Of a stretch of 42,608 bases of DNA, positions 13,567 to 20,763 are shown one piece after another. Under the pieces are notes generated by a model, which did no database searches, had not been told where the DNA came from, and saw only the letters and a program-made list of their open reading frames with translations. Source of the stretch: a virus; the IMG/VR virus record IMGVR_UViG_3300033153_009355, positions 1-42,608 of that record. The stretch is one strand, 5' to 3'. Positions within the stretch are counted from its first letter, which is position 1, and each line of letters starts with the position of its first letter. The translations under genes and the position numbers were made by a program.

Positions 13567-13754
13567 TGCCGGGAACCGGGAGTATGCCAGCACGACAAAG
13601 GCGGGCAGGAGCAAGAAACGGAATAAGGAAAGATGCGCTATTGGCAGATAGCGAGGTAAAAAGCGTAAAGACTACTGGTATAGAAAACCTTGATTCTGAA
13701 ATGGGTATTAAGCCGAGTATAGGCATCGGTAGCGTAAAAAGAAAGGAGATATGA
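13566..13754 (+). CDS. Low-complexity basic protein, 62 aa
   Basis: Begins MPGTGSMPARQRRAGARNGI, then RKDALLADSEVKSVKTTGIE. It has a Gly/Arg-rich unstructured N-terminus and little predicted structure, as in small head-assembly or DNA-binding proteins. It is preceded by AAAGGGGGTGA and coupled at both ends. Not recognised. Confidence 0.5.
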   Translation: MPGTGSMPARQRRAGARNGIRKDALLADSEVKSVKTTGIENLDSEMGIKPSIGIGSVKRKEI

Positions 13755-13924
13755 TGGTTCGGTTGAGGAAATCTGCCAAGAAAATAATAAAAAAGGTCAA
13801 GCCAAAGAGTAAGATTCAGAGGCTTGTGCGGCTTGACAATGTATCAAAGTACGAAGCAAGAGGATATAAAATAATCCAAAAAGACATGGGGCGGGAAAAA
13901 GAGCTTGTCCTAATGGAAAAGTAA
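13751..13924 (+). CDS. Small basic protein, 57 aa
   Basis: Two adjacent ATGs (13751 and 13754) follow AGGAG; either gives MVRLRKSAKKIIKKVKPKSK with or without an extra Met. It is rich in Lys/Arg for 25 residues, then LVRLDNVSKYEARGYKIIQK, a small strand-helix form ending in a charged tail. It may bind nucleic acid, by charge only. It lies just before the scaffold gene. Confidence 0.55.
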   Translation: MMVRLRKSAKKIIKKVKPKSKIQRLVRLDNVSKYEARGYKIIQKDMGREKELVLMEK

Positions 13925-13937
13925 AGGAGATAATGCG

Positions 13938-14870
13938 ATGACCGAAGGAACGAAAAAGGCTAATAACCTTACGGAAGAAGAATTGGCAAAACATGATGAC
14001 GAGCGCTTTAAGGAAATTAGTGCAAAAAGCGAAGAAGAGCGCACGCCGGAAGAAAAGAACGAGTTGAACGAGCTGAAAGAAAGATACTCCAAAAGAGTAC
14101 AGAAAAGAATAGACAAGGAAGTCTGGGCGAGAAAGGCGACAGAAGAACAGCTTGAGGAAGAAAGAAGGCGCAGGGAAGAATTAGAATCACGCCTCAAGGA
14201 TTTAGAAAATAAGCTAAAGACTGATAATCAAAAACCGGTGCATAACGAATTTGTTACGATAGGCGACAAGAAGTTTTATACAGACGAAGCGCTTATGCAG
14301 CAAATACGAGACGGGAAGATTACAGAAGCAGAGGCGGTGCGCTATCAACAAGATAGACTGAAAGAAGAAGCTGTCGTTGAAGCCGAGAAGCGCCTTGAAG
14401 AACGCAGGAAAGCCGTTGAGGATAATAATATTAGGAGAAAGGACGCCGAGTGGGTGCTTGAGCATTATCCTAATTTTTCTAAAAAGTTGCCGGACGGTTC
14501 CATAAATCCTAATTTTAACCCGGAAGACCCGCTATATAAATTAGCTACGGATATTTATAAAGAAGGATATGCCGCCAACCCGAAAGGATTAAGTCTGGCG
14601 ATAAAAAGAGCTAAACAAATATTGAACATAAAAGACGAACGCATTGACTCGTCGGATGATTTGCATATCGACAGCGGCACACCACCCGATAAGCCAAAGC
14701 GGAAAGATAAAAAAGACGAAATAACGCTGTCTGATGACGAAAAAATCGCAGCGGAAAGGATTTACCTACGGGGCGATATTATAAACCCGAAAACTGGTAG
14801 GCCGTACCAGACTGCCGAAGAAGCTCATGCAGCAGCTTTAGAGGCAAAACGGTTAAGGAGGGCGAAATGA
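13938..14870 (+). CDS. Scaffold protein
   Basis: 310 residues, very charged and helical. An N-terminal coiled coil (EELAKHDDERFKEISAKSEE to ESRLKDLENKLKTD, about 15-95) is followed by a KFYTDEALMQQIRDGKITEA segment, WVLEHYPNFSKKLPDGS, and a basic C-terminal region with KPKRKDKKDEITLSDDEK and a final Arg-rich helix. This composition and position, directly before the decoration and coat genes, are those of phage scaffolds that guide prohead assembly and are then released. The basic C-terminus would contact the coat. No protease gene is seen beside it, so it may leave intact as in P22. Confidence 0.75.
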   Translation: MTEGTKKANNLTEEELAKHDDERFKEISAKSEEERTPEEKNELNELKERYSKRVQKRIDKEVWARKATEEQLEEERRRREELESRLKDLENKLKTDNQKPVHNEFVTIGDKKFYTDEALMQQIRDGKITEAEAVRYQQDRLKEEAVVEAEKRLEERRKAVEDNNIRRKDAEWVLEHYPNFSKKLPDGSINPNFNPEDPLYKLATDIYKEGYAANPKGLSLAIKRAKQILNIKDERIDSSDDLHIDSGTPPDKPKRKDKKDEITLSDDEKIAAERIYLRGDIINPKTGRPYQTAEEAHAAALEAKRLRRAK

Positions 14871-15418
14871 CAGACAAAAAAATTGTCCAAGAAACAAAAG
14901 AGACGCAAAAAGAAGCAGTAAAAGAAACACCAGAGATAAAATTATCAGGAAGCCCAACTGCTACAAAGCAGGAAGTTAAATTTGGCGACTATAATGCCAA
15001 TATCATACGAGATTTTGACGGGAAGATAGACCCGTTTTATCTCGAACAAAAAGACCCAGATTACGCCTATCGGTTTATAAGAGATGAGCAAAAAAACATA
15101 GCGACAAAGACAAGCAATCTCTTATTACAAAAAGGCGGATGGAGGATTTGCCCACGAGAGCATCTTATAAATAAATTAGGGCTTGACGAAAAGCGAGATT
15201 TGGCTCCCGACGGTTTATTGCGAAGAGGAGACCAGATATTGTGTTTTATGCCGAAAGCCCTATTTGAAGAAAAAGAAGCTTTCAAGAAAAAACAGGCGGA
15301 TGCTCCGGTAAAGAATATACAGCGTATGCTGGATAAGGGTGATGATTCCGTAGAGATTTCTACTGGTATTCACTCTACGATGAAGGGATTACAAACGAAA
15401 AAATCATTAGGTATGTAA
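14867..15418 (+). CDS. Head-module protein, 183 aa
   Basis: ATGA overlap with the scaffold. The first 40 residues are disordered and Lys/Glu/Thr-rich (MTDKKIVQETKETQKEAVKE). The ordered part has DPDYAYRFIRDEQKNIATKT, LLLQKGGWRICPREHLINKL and RRGDQILCFMPKALFEEKEA. Proteins with PDYxYRFI and GW-hydrophobic segments recur next to phage coat genes, but their role (assembly or minor head protein) is not known to me. Confidence 0.6.
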   Translation: MTDKKIVQETKETQKEAVKETPEIKLSGSPTATKQEVKFGDYNANIIRDFDGKIDPFYLEQKDPDYAYRFIRDEQKNIATKTSNLLLQKGGWRICPREHLINKLGLDEKRDLAPDGLLRRGDQILCFMPKALFEEKEAFKKKQADAPVKNIQRMLDKGDDSVEISTGIHSTMKGLQTKKSLGM

Positions 15419-15429
15419 AGGAGTAAGAT

Positions 15430-16002
15430 ATGGCAAACAGAGATAATCCTTGTGGGTTTATCCCTGTACAGAAATTGGACGGTTCTAAAATCCCAGAATG
15501 GACGTTTCCTGTCAACTCTGTTGGCTCGAATATGTTTGTCGGGGATTTGGTATATGCCACATCCGACGGTGATATTGACGTAGCAGCGGCCGATCAGGGC
15601 GATGCTGTTGTTGGTGCTGTTACTGCTATTTACGATGAGAATATGACGCCGATAGGACATCCGAATAGCACGGTTTCAACGAAATACTTGCCGTCAGGTG
15701 ATACGGGATATGCTAAAGTGGCGCTGGCGTTGCCTGACGCTATTTTTAGAGTCCAATCTGATTCAGGGACAAATGTAAGTGAAACTTCGAGATGGCAAAC
15801 TGCAAATCACGTTGCCGGTACTGGTAACACAACTACCGGAATATCGGCGCACGAACTTGACGCAAGCGATATTGGTACTGGTGCGCAGTTAAAGATTCTC
15901 GATAAAGTAGATGAACCTAACAATGCATGGGGCGATGCTCACGTTGATTTGTTGGTTATAATTAGCGAGAGCTGGTTCTATGATGCAACAGCCGGCGTAT
16001 AA
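15430..16002 (+). CDS. Capsid decoration-like protein
   Basis: 190 residues, beta-rich, starting MANRDNPCGFIPVQKLDGSK and containing VGDLVYATSDGDIDVAAADQ, GAVTAIYDENMTPIGHP and DVHVDLLVIIS-like C-terminal strands. A barrel with this VGDxV-x-D-x-x-G-x-V pattern directly before the coat gene is typical of head decoration/stabilising proteins. It is preceded by AAAGGAG. Confidence 0.6.
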   Translation: MANRDNPCGFIPVQKLDGSKIPEWTFPVNSVGSNMFVGDLVYATSDGDIDVAAADQGDAVVGAVTAIYDENMTPIGHPNSTVSTKYLPSGDTGYAKVALALPDAIFRVQSDSGTNVSETSRWQTANHVAGTGNTTTGISAHELDASDIGTGAQLKILDKVDEPNNAWGDAHVDLLVIISESWFYDATAGV

Positions 16003-16021
16003 GAGTAGAAAGGAGTAGAAG

Positions 16022-16924
16022 ATGCCAATTTCAACAGCTACTATTGTTGATGCTCTTGACGCCAACTGTAATAAAATGTTTCAAGATGGTCTTACAAGTT
16101 GGGGTGAGGAGTATAAGAAGATATTTAATGTATTAACAAGCACAAAACAGAGCGAAAAAGACTCTTATGAGTCTGGCTTCGGTCTTATGCCCGAAAAGCC
16201 AGAAGGGGTTGTTGCGCAATATGACGTTATCAAACCCGGGATTGAAGAGACCTACACACATAAGACTTACGCTCTGGGTTATGAAATAACAGAAGAAGCT
16301 ATCGAAGATAACCTTCAAACGCCGGAGACGTTTAATAAACTTCCCCAGGCGTTGAACAGAAGTGCTATTGAGACAGTAGAGATTACCGCTGCTAACGTGT
16401 TTAATAACGGGTTTTCTACTACTGGCTTTGATGGAAGCTATTTGTTTGCTACTGACCATCCGACTCTTGACGGTGGAACACAGAGCAATACACCTTCAAC
16501 CGCTGCCGATTTATCGGTATCGTCATTGACAAGTGCCTTGACGAACATCGAGAAGTTGACAGACGAGCGTGGCTTAAAGAGGCCCACGAAGGCAGTTTTG
16601 CTTGTCGTCCCAGTTGATAGTTGGAATCTTGCCGAGGAGCTTATTGGTTCAGAATACAAACCGTATGTTGCCAATAACGAGGTAAATGCTCTCCAGAAGA
16701 AAGACTTGCAGTATTTTGTATGGCACTATTTGACAGATACCGATGCATGGTTTCTTTTGTCAGAGAAGTCAGAGAATATGCTCAAGTTCTATTGGAGGGT
16801 AAAGCTCGGTTCGTTAAGACGTGGAACCGATTTCGATTCTACGAATTTAAAGCACCTTGCCCGTATGCGTTTTTCGGTAGGATATTCACACTACTTTGGC
16901 ACATACGGCTGTGCTGGAGCATAA
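16022..16924 (+). CDS. Major capsid protein (HK97-fold type)
   Basis: 300 residues. It has the layout of Mu-like/HK97-fold coat proteins: N-terminal helix, a P-domain segment with KPGIEETYTHKTYALGYEIT and EEAIEDNLQTPETFNKLPQA, LNRSAIETVEITAANVFNNG (spine helix), DGSYLFATDHPTLDGGT (the LF-T-x-HP motif), and an A-domain with RPTKAVLLVVPVDSWNLAEE and a final beta segment ARMRFSVGYSHYFGTYGC. Preceded by GAAAGGAG. No N-terminal delta domain is evident, fitting the separate scaffold. Confidence 0.85.
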   Translation: MPISTATIVDALDANCNKMFQDGLTSWGEEYKKIFNVLTSTKQSEKDSYESGFGLMPEKPEGVVAQYDVIKPGIEETYTHKTYALGYEITEEAIEDNLQTPETFNKLPQALNRSAIETVEITAANVFNNGFSTTGFDGSYLFATDHPTLDGGTQSNTPSTAADLSVSSLTSALTNIEKLTDERGLKRPTKAVLLVVPVDSWNLAEELIGSEYKPYVANNEVNALQKKDLQYFVWHYLTDTDAWFLLSEKSENMLKFYWRVKLGSLRRGTDFDSTNLKHLARMRFSVGYSHYFGTYGCAGA

Positions 16925-16940
16925 AGGAAAGAGAAAAGCT

Positions 16941-17267
16941 ATGAGAAAAATCTGCTTGGTTTGTTTTATGAGCATGGTTTTACTTATGGTTAGTTTTTCT
17001 CTTGTCCTTGCCCAAACACCGAGACAGCCGACTTCATCGGAGGGCAAAACGACGTTTACCAATATAGCTGTCGTAGGTCTTGACGTTTCAGGAGTTCCGG
17101 GCTATATCGAGATGGTATCAAGCGCTGGTGAAACATATTACCTGTATATTGACGATACGGGTAACTTAAATGTTGCGTCAGCGCAAACGGTTGGTTCCGG
17201 AGCAAGTCCGCAGACTACCGATTGGAACAATTACGGTACTACAGTTGGTGAACAGCAAGATGATTAA
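16941..17267 (+). CDS. Secreted small protein after the coat gene, 108 aa
   Basis: Start at 16941 after AAAGGAAAGAG. A clear Sec signal peptide (MRKICLVCFMSMVLLMVSFS, then LVLAQ) precedes a mature part with TTFTNIAVVGLDVSGVPGYI and SSAGETYYLYIDDTGNLNVA. This is the kind of short strand repeat found in phage fibre or baseplate-tip proteins (gene of the GETYYLYIDDTGxLxV type). It is the first of nine late genes with signal peptides. Function unknown. Confidence 0.6.
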   Translation: MRKICLVCFMSMVLLMVSFSLVLAQTPRQPTSSEGKTTFTNIAVVGLDVSGVPGYIEMVSSAGETYYLYIDDTGNLNVASAQTVGSGASPQTTDWNNYGTTVGEQQDD

Positions 17268-17290
17268 CCATAAGTAAACAATGAGCCTAT

Positions 17291-17312
17291 GGGGGTGCTT
17301 TATTGCACCCCC
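17291..17312 (+). terminator. GC-rich hairpin after the coat region
   Basis: GGGGGTGC and GCACCCCC form a perfect 8-bp stem around TTTATT. No T-run follows (CCCGGGCCATAC), so it is not a standard terminator; it may pause polymerase, protect the 3' end of coat mRNA, or lower expression of the following membrane gene. Confidence 0.4.
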
Positions 17313-17326
17313 CCGGGCCATACAAC

Positions 17327-18481
17327 ATGAAAGAAACAACAATACTTACTATAATAGCCCTGTTTTTTGTTACCATTGCGAGCGCAATACCATTCCCGAG
17401 CTATAACGTATGGTTCGGGCAATATGTCGGCCTGCTTGCAATATTTTTTATATCATTAGTGCTTTACTTGTGGAATAAGAATAAACCACTCTCCCTGTTT
17501 CTTTCATTTTGTATATTGTCCACGTTCTCTGTAACAAGATTAAGCCCCAGGGCTATTATGCTTATGTATCAGATAAGCTTGGGGGCTGTATTTGTTTATG
17601 CTATCGCACAATTGAATTATAAAAATAGGGAAAAAATAAAATATGCGATAGCATTGCTTGTTATGCTTCAGTTTTTATGGATTATACTTCAATGGTGCGG
17701 TTTAGACCCGCTATTTGTATGTGTGTATAATGATAAAATGGATGGCTTGGTTGGTTTTAGCGGAGCCCCCAATCAGATAGGAGCTTTTTTCGCCATTACA
17801 TTGCCGATGATGCTTCATATACATCCGCTTCTTTCGATTATATCAATAATCGGGCTTATAGTATCGCGGTCATCTTTTGCTTTTGTGGCGGGCATTGTCT
17901 CCGGCTTGCTATATTGTTTTTTTGTTTATAGAAAATTTTTTTACTACATACTTATTGCATTTACGCTTATAAGCGCTTTCTTTTTAAAAAAGGTAGATAA
18001 CCCCTGTTTTGTAGATTTTAAAACCAGATTTGGCGTATGGGCTCATGCAATACACTCTACGATAGAGGGGGATATAAGCATGAAACATGCTGGGCGTGAG
18101 GGTATCGTCAAGACGAACCCGCTTTATGGCTATGGTTTGGGCAACTTTTTTGTAATATTCCCACGAACTCCGGAAAGGCCGTATTTTAATTATGAAAGGG
18201 AAAAATATAATCATGCCCACAATGAATATGTGGAGTCTTTTTTTGAGCTTGGCTATATTGGCATAATAATAATATTTTCAATGATAATAAAGTTTTTTAT
18301 CAATTTTCTATATACCATAAAAGATGAAGAAATAATGGCGTATTTTTGCTGTATAATGGCGATACTCATAAATTCAATGGGCAATTTTACTTTACATATA
18401 GCATTAAACGGGTTGTTGCTTATAGTATATTATGGCTTATTTGAAGGAGTTCGCATTGGGAACAAAACCAGGTTGGTATAA
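17327..18481 (+). CDS. O-antigen ligase/polymerase-like membrane protein (Wzy/WaaL family)
   Basis: 384 residues from ATG 17327 (an upstream in-frame TTG lies in the hairpin). About ten or eleven transmembrane helices, for example ILTIIALFFVTIASAIPF and LLSIISIIGLIVSRSSFAFV. A large periplasmic loop (about 225-305) carries the family landmarks: RFGVWAHAIHS, KTNPLYGYGLGNFFVIFP and KYNHAHNEYVESFFELGYIG, matching the H-N-x-x-L/V...E-x-G-x-x-G motif of Wzy_C proteins. These join or polymerise surface glycans. In a late phage operon it may change host lipopolysaccharide to stop superinfection or re-adsorption. It lies among structural genes, which is unusual. The next gene starts inside its end. 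Confidence 0.75.
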   Translation: MKETTILTIIALFFVTIASAIPFPSYNVWFGQYVGLLAIFFISLVLYLWNKNKPLSLFLSFCILSTFSVTRLSPRAIMLMYQISLGAVFVYAIAQLNYKNREKIKYAIALLVMLQFLWIILQWCGLDPLFVCVYNDKMDGLVGFSGAPNQIGAFFAITLPMMLHIHPLLSIISIIGLIVSRSSFAFVAGIVSGLLYCFFVYRKFFYYILIAFTLISAFFLKKVDNPCFVDFKTRFGVWAHAIHSTIEGDISMKHAGREGIVKTNPLYGYGLGNFFVIFPRTPERPYFNYEREKYNHAHNEYVESFFELGYIGIIIIFSMIIKFFINFLYTIKDEEIMAYFCCIMAILINSMGNFTLHIALNGLLLIVYYGLFEGVRIGNKTRLV

Positions 18482-18623
18482 AGGCAGGCAAAGGGAATGC
18501 TTTCGTTGCGGGTATTGGTATGGGGAAAAAGACAGCAGGATAACTTTAATAGACGGGCGCTGGACTTGTCGGGTATGTATTGATACGGTGACCGATAAAG
18601 ATAGAGCAAAACAGAAGCGATAA
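18456..18623 (+). CDS. Small zinc-finger protein, 55 aa
   Basis: A TTG start at 18456 is preferred, with GAAGGAG six bases upstream, giving GTKPGWYKGRQRECFRCGYW; an in-frame ATG at 18432 would add eight residues but has no site. Two C-x2-C pairs (ECFRCG and WTCRVC) make a zinc ribbon around KDSRITLIDGR. The lysine-rich end follows. Similar tiny zinc proteins appear in phage tail modules; role unknown. Confidence 0.6.
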   Translation: MGTKPGWYKGRQRECFRCGYWYGEKDSRITLIDGRWTCRVCIDTVTDKDRAKQKR

Positions 18624-18634
18624 AAGGGGGGCAT

Positions 18635-19006
18635 ATGAAGCGAGTAATTGTGATAATGCTGGTAATTCTTATGGTAAGCATGCCTTGCTTTGCAGGAAGA
18701 ATTACGAGGGACATAAATCCTGTCGTGAAGCAGGAAACATACACGTCGGCGCAGACTAATACCGCTATTTGGACGCCAGATAGCTTAAAAAGTATAGTTG
18801 TTACCGGATATACTATTAGTTCTGCCGACGAACAAGAGATTACTCTTGCAGCGTCAGATTCATTGGTAACAGTTCAAGTATCTGCGTCAGATCCGGTTAT
18901 ATCTCCGGCTGGATTTTTATGGAGAGGCAGCGCAAATGAAGTAATCAATGTTACAACAGCCGGGGGGCGTGTAAGCATAACAATAAATGGCTGGGAAGAA
19001 CAATAA
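18635..19006 (+). CDS. Secreted beta-rich protein, 123 aa
   Basis: Site AAAAGGGGGG, then a Sec signal peptide MKRVIVIMLVILMVSMPCFA cleaved before GRIT. The mature part (QTNTAIWTPDSLKSIVVTGY, EITLAASDSLVTVQVSA, INVTTAGGRVSITINGWEE) has the strand pattern of small phage tail/fibre-cap proteins that contain SIVVTGYTISS and VTTAG-VSITING. The presence of an export signal on such a protein is odd. Its stop overlaps the next ATG (TAATG). Confidence 0.6.
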   Translation: MKRVIVIMLVILMVSMPCFAGRITRDINPVVKQETYTSAQTNTAIWTPDSLKSIVVTGYTISSADEQEITLAASDSLVTVQVSASDPVISPAGFLWRGSANEVINVTTAGGRVSITINGWEEQ

Positions 19007-19212
19007 TGCAATCTAACCGAGAAGTAGTAATACGAAGATTACCAAAGCTGATTCTCGATAAACGGTTTTACGCAACAAAAAGAATGAAAATAGGAGATGA
19101 GGGGCAAATTGTTATTTATGGCCGTATCGACAACAACGATACCATTATAAAGACTATATATGTTAATAATGTAGATAGTATATTGCCGAAGAAAGATAAG
19201 CGAAATGCTTAA
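19006..19212 (+). CDS. Small beta-barrel-like protein A, 68 aa
   Basis: Starts MQSNREVVIRRLPKLILDKR, with KRMKIGDEGQIVIYGRIDNN and TIIKTIYVNNVDSI. The form (two-residue variable start, x-K-x-G-D-x-G-x-hydrophobic strand, then a strand pair ending in a V-x-x-V/I-D) is shared with the gene at 19399, so the two are probable paralogues. It looks like an OB-type mini barrel. Function unknown. Confidence 0.55.
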   Translation: MQSNREVVIRRLPKLILDKRFYATKRMKIGDEGQIVIYGRIDNNDTIIKTIYVNNVDSILPKKDKRNA

Positions 19213-19390
19213 TATAGCGTATAGACCGATTTTTGATGTGCCGGATGTTATATCAACCGGGCTTGGAGAAACAAAGATGGGGGATAAAATCCGCCTTATA
19301 GCTAATTATAAAGTGATAGAAAAGACAAAAAATTATACCATATTGCGAATTACTAATATTTATAATGCACCACAGGCGAGAAAGTTTTAG
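19205..19390 (+). CDS. Small beta-barrel-like protein B, 61 aa
   Basis: MLNIAYRPIFDVPDVISTGL, then KMGDKIRLIANYKVIEKTKN and ILRITNIYNAPQARKF. It shares PIFDVP, (M/V)GDKI, V-x-EK and I-x-NIY with the gene at 19617, so these two are paralogues. It overlaps gene A by 8 bases. Function unknown. Confidence 0.55.
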   Translation: MLNIAYRPIFDVPDVISTGLGETKMGDKIRLIANYKVIEKTKNYTILRITNIYNAPQARKF

Positions 19391-19398
19391 GAGGCATT

Positions 19399-19620
19399 AT
19401 GCAGACGAATAGAATTATGCCGGAAATAGAAACGCAAAAGAAACCCAATATATGGCTCAATAATGAAGTATTTGATTTTGTGAACAAATTAAAAGTCGGG
19501 GATAGCGGGCTTCTTAAAGCCACTCTTATATTAAATTCAGAAAGGCAGGACGGGGGCGAAGTTATAAAATCGCTTCGTATTGTAGATTTGAAACAAGCAA
19601 AAAAAGCGAGGAAAGAATGA
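19399..19620 (+). CDS. Small beta-barrel-like protein A', 73 aa
   Basis: Preceded by TTAGGAGGC. MQTNRIMPEIETQKKPNIWL, then KLKVGDSGLLKATLILNSER and VIKSLRIVDLKQAKKARK. Resembles the gene at 19006 in order and in the KxGDxGxL signature. ATGA overlap with the next gene. Confidence 0.55.
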   Translation: MQTNRIMPEIETQKKPNIWLNNEVFDFVNKLKVGDSGLLKATLILNSERQDGGEVIKSLRIVDLKQAKKARKE

Positions 19621-19811
19621 TATACGACGTTTCCCAGGGGCCGATTTTTGATGTGCCTAAAAATATGGCGATGAATATCGAGAGAAAAAGAGTCGGGGAT
19701 AAAATAAAAGCAACCATTGATTTTGAGGTTATGGAAAAGGATAAATCCGGCGTGCGCATACAGATAAATAATATTTATTTCAAAAGTAATGATAGGAGAA
19801 AGTATGTATAA
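19617..19811 (+). CDS. Small beta-barrel-like protein B', 64 aa
   Basis: MIYDVSQGPIFDVPKNMAMN, then RVGDKIKATIDFEVMEKDKS and VRIQINNIYFKSNDRR. Clear paralogue of the gene at 19205. Its 3' end holds the AGGAG site of the connector gene, which it overlaps by 8 bases. Confidence 0.55.
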   Translation: MIYDVSQGPIFDVPKNMAMNIERKRVGDKIKATIDFEVMEKDKSGVRIQINNIYFKSNDRRKYV

Positions 19812-20763
19812 TTACAGAGAGCTGCAAGAAAAAGTAGCCGTACTTGTACAGCGTTCTAATGACTCTGATTACAAAAATAAGATAGGGGTATGGCTCAATT
19901 TATCGCAATCATTTCTTGCTGATAGTTATGATTATTATACATCGCTTCAGGAGACATATGATTTTAACACCGCAGATGGTACGGAAGAATACCCCATGCC
20001 TAATAATTTTAACATACCGTTGCGTATAGTCGATTTAGATAATAATAATGTGTTGAATATTATAACCGAAGAAGAATATATTGATAGCTTTATTTCTAAT
20101 ATAGACAATACAGATGCCGAAGGCGTACCAAATGTAGCGAGAATATCCGGCGTATCCGGCACATTGACACAGATTTCATCTTCGGGGGATACGGTAAAAG
20201 TAAAAAGCTCATCTTCATCTGACGGGGGGGAAGTTATACGCATAAGAGGGTATCTTGATTCAAATCATTTGATAGAGGGATTTGAAGATATAACAATATC
20301 GGCTACAAACCCAACTACTTATGCATCTGGCACAACTACATTTTATAAGATACTTCATGTATCAAAATCAGAAGATACAACCGGATATATAACAATAGCG
20401 AATTCAAGCGATGTCGTCCTTGATTATCTCGGCCCCGTTGATAGAGTAGCAAGGCATAAAATAGTGAAACTTGGCGATAGCGTACCAGACGATACATATA
20501 GCATGAGAGTGCTATATAAAAGAATAGTCCCCAAAATGGTTAATAACAATGATTACCCATTTATCGAATGCGACAATTTTCTCATACTCGACGCTTGGGC
20601 GTGGGCATTAAGCCAAGATAAAGAGACAATGCCACACGCAGTCCAAGTATGGGCAAAGGCGAAAGAAGCCCTTATGGAAATATTGAGCAAAGAAAATAAC
20701 AGTCTCGGGCCCGACTTTGAGCATAAAATAATATCAAGGTGGACAAAAAGCCATAGAAGATGA
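19804..20763 (+). CDS. Head-tail connector/adaptor protein, 319 aa
   Basis: Start at 19804 (MYNYRELQEKVAVLVQRSND) after AGGAG. The N-terminal helices (KNKIGVWLNLSQSFLADSYD) and the strand TYDFNTADGTEEYPMPNNF are typical of podovirus tail-adaptor proteins (P22 gp4 and gp11-like class), which begin with short helices and a DG-x-x-x-Y-x-L/M-P turn. The middle (about 105-200) is an Ig-like insert rich in Ser/Thr (SSSSSDGGEVIRIRGYL). The C-terminal part holds YPFIECDNFLILDAWAWALS. It lies before the gp10-like hub, the expected order. Confidence 0.65.
   Translation: MYNYRELQEKVAVLVQRSNDSDYKNKIGVWLNLSQSFLADSYDYYTSLQETYDFNTADGTEEYPMPNNFNIPLRIVDLDNNNVLNIITEEEYIDSFISNIDNTDAEGVPNVARISGVSGTLTQISSSGDTVKVKSSSSSDGGEVIRIRGYLDSNHLIEGFEDITISATNPTTYASGTTTFYKILHVSKSEDTTGYITIANSSDVVLDYLGPVDRVARHKIVKLGDSVPDDTYSMRVLYKRIVPKMVNNNDYPFIECDNFLILDAWAWALSQDKETMPHAVQVWAKAKEALMEILSKENNSLGPDFEHKIISRWTKSHRR

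Noticed and set aside
17303-17326. Extended start of the O-antigen-ligase-like protein at a TTG
   Set aside because: The extra residues would be translated from the 3' arm of a stable hairpin with no ribosome site; ATG 17327 gives a proper membrane-protein start.
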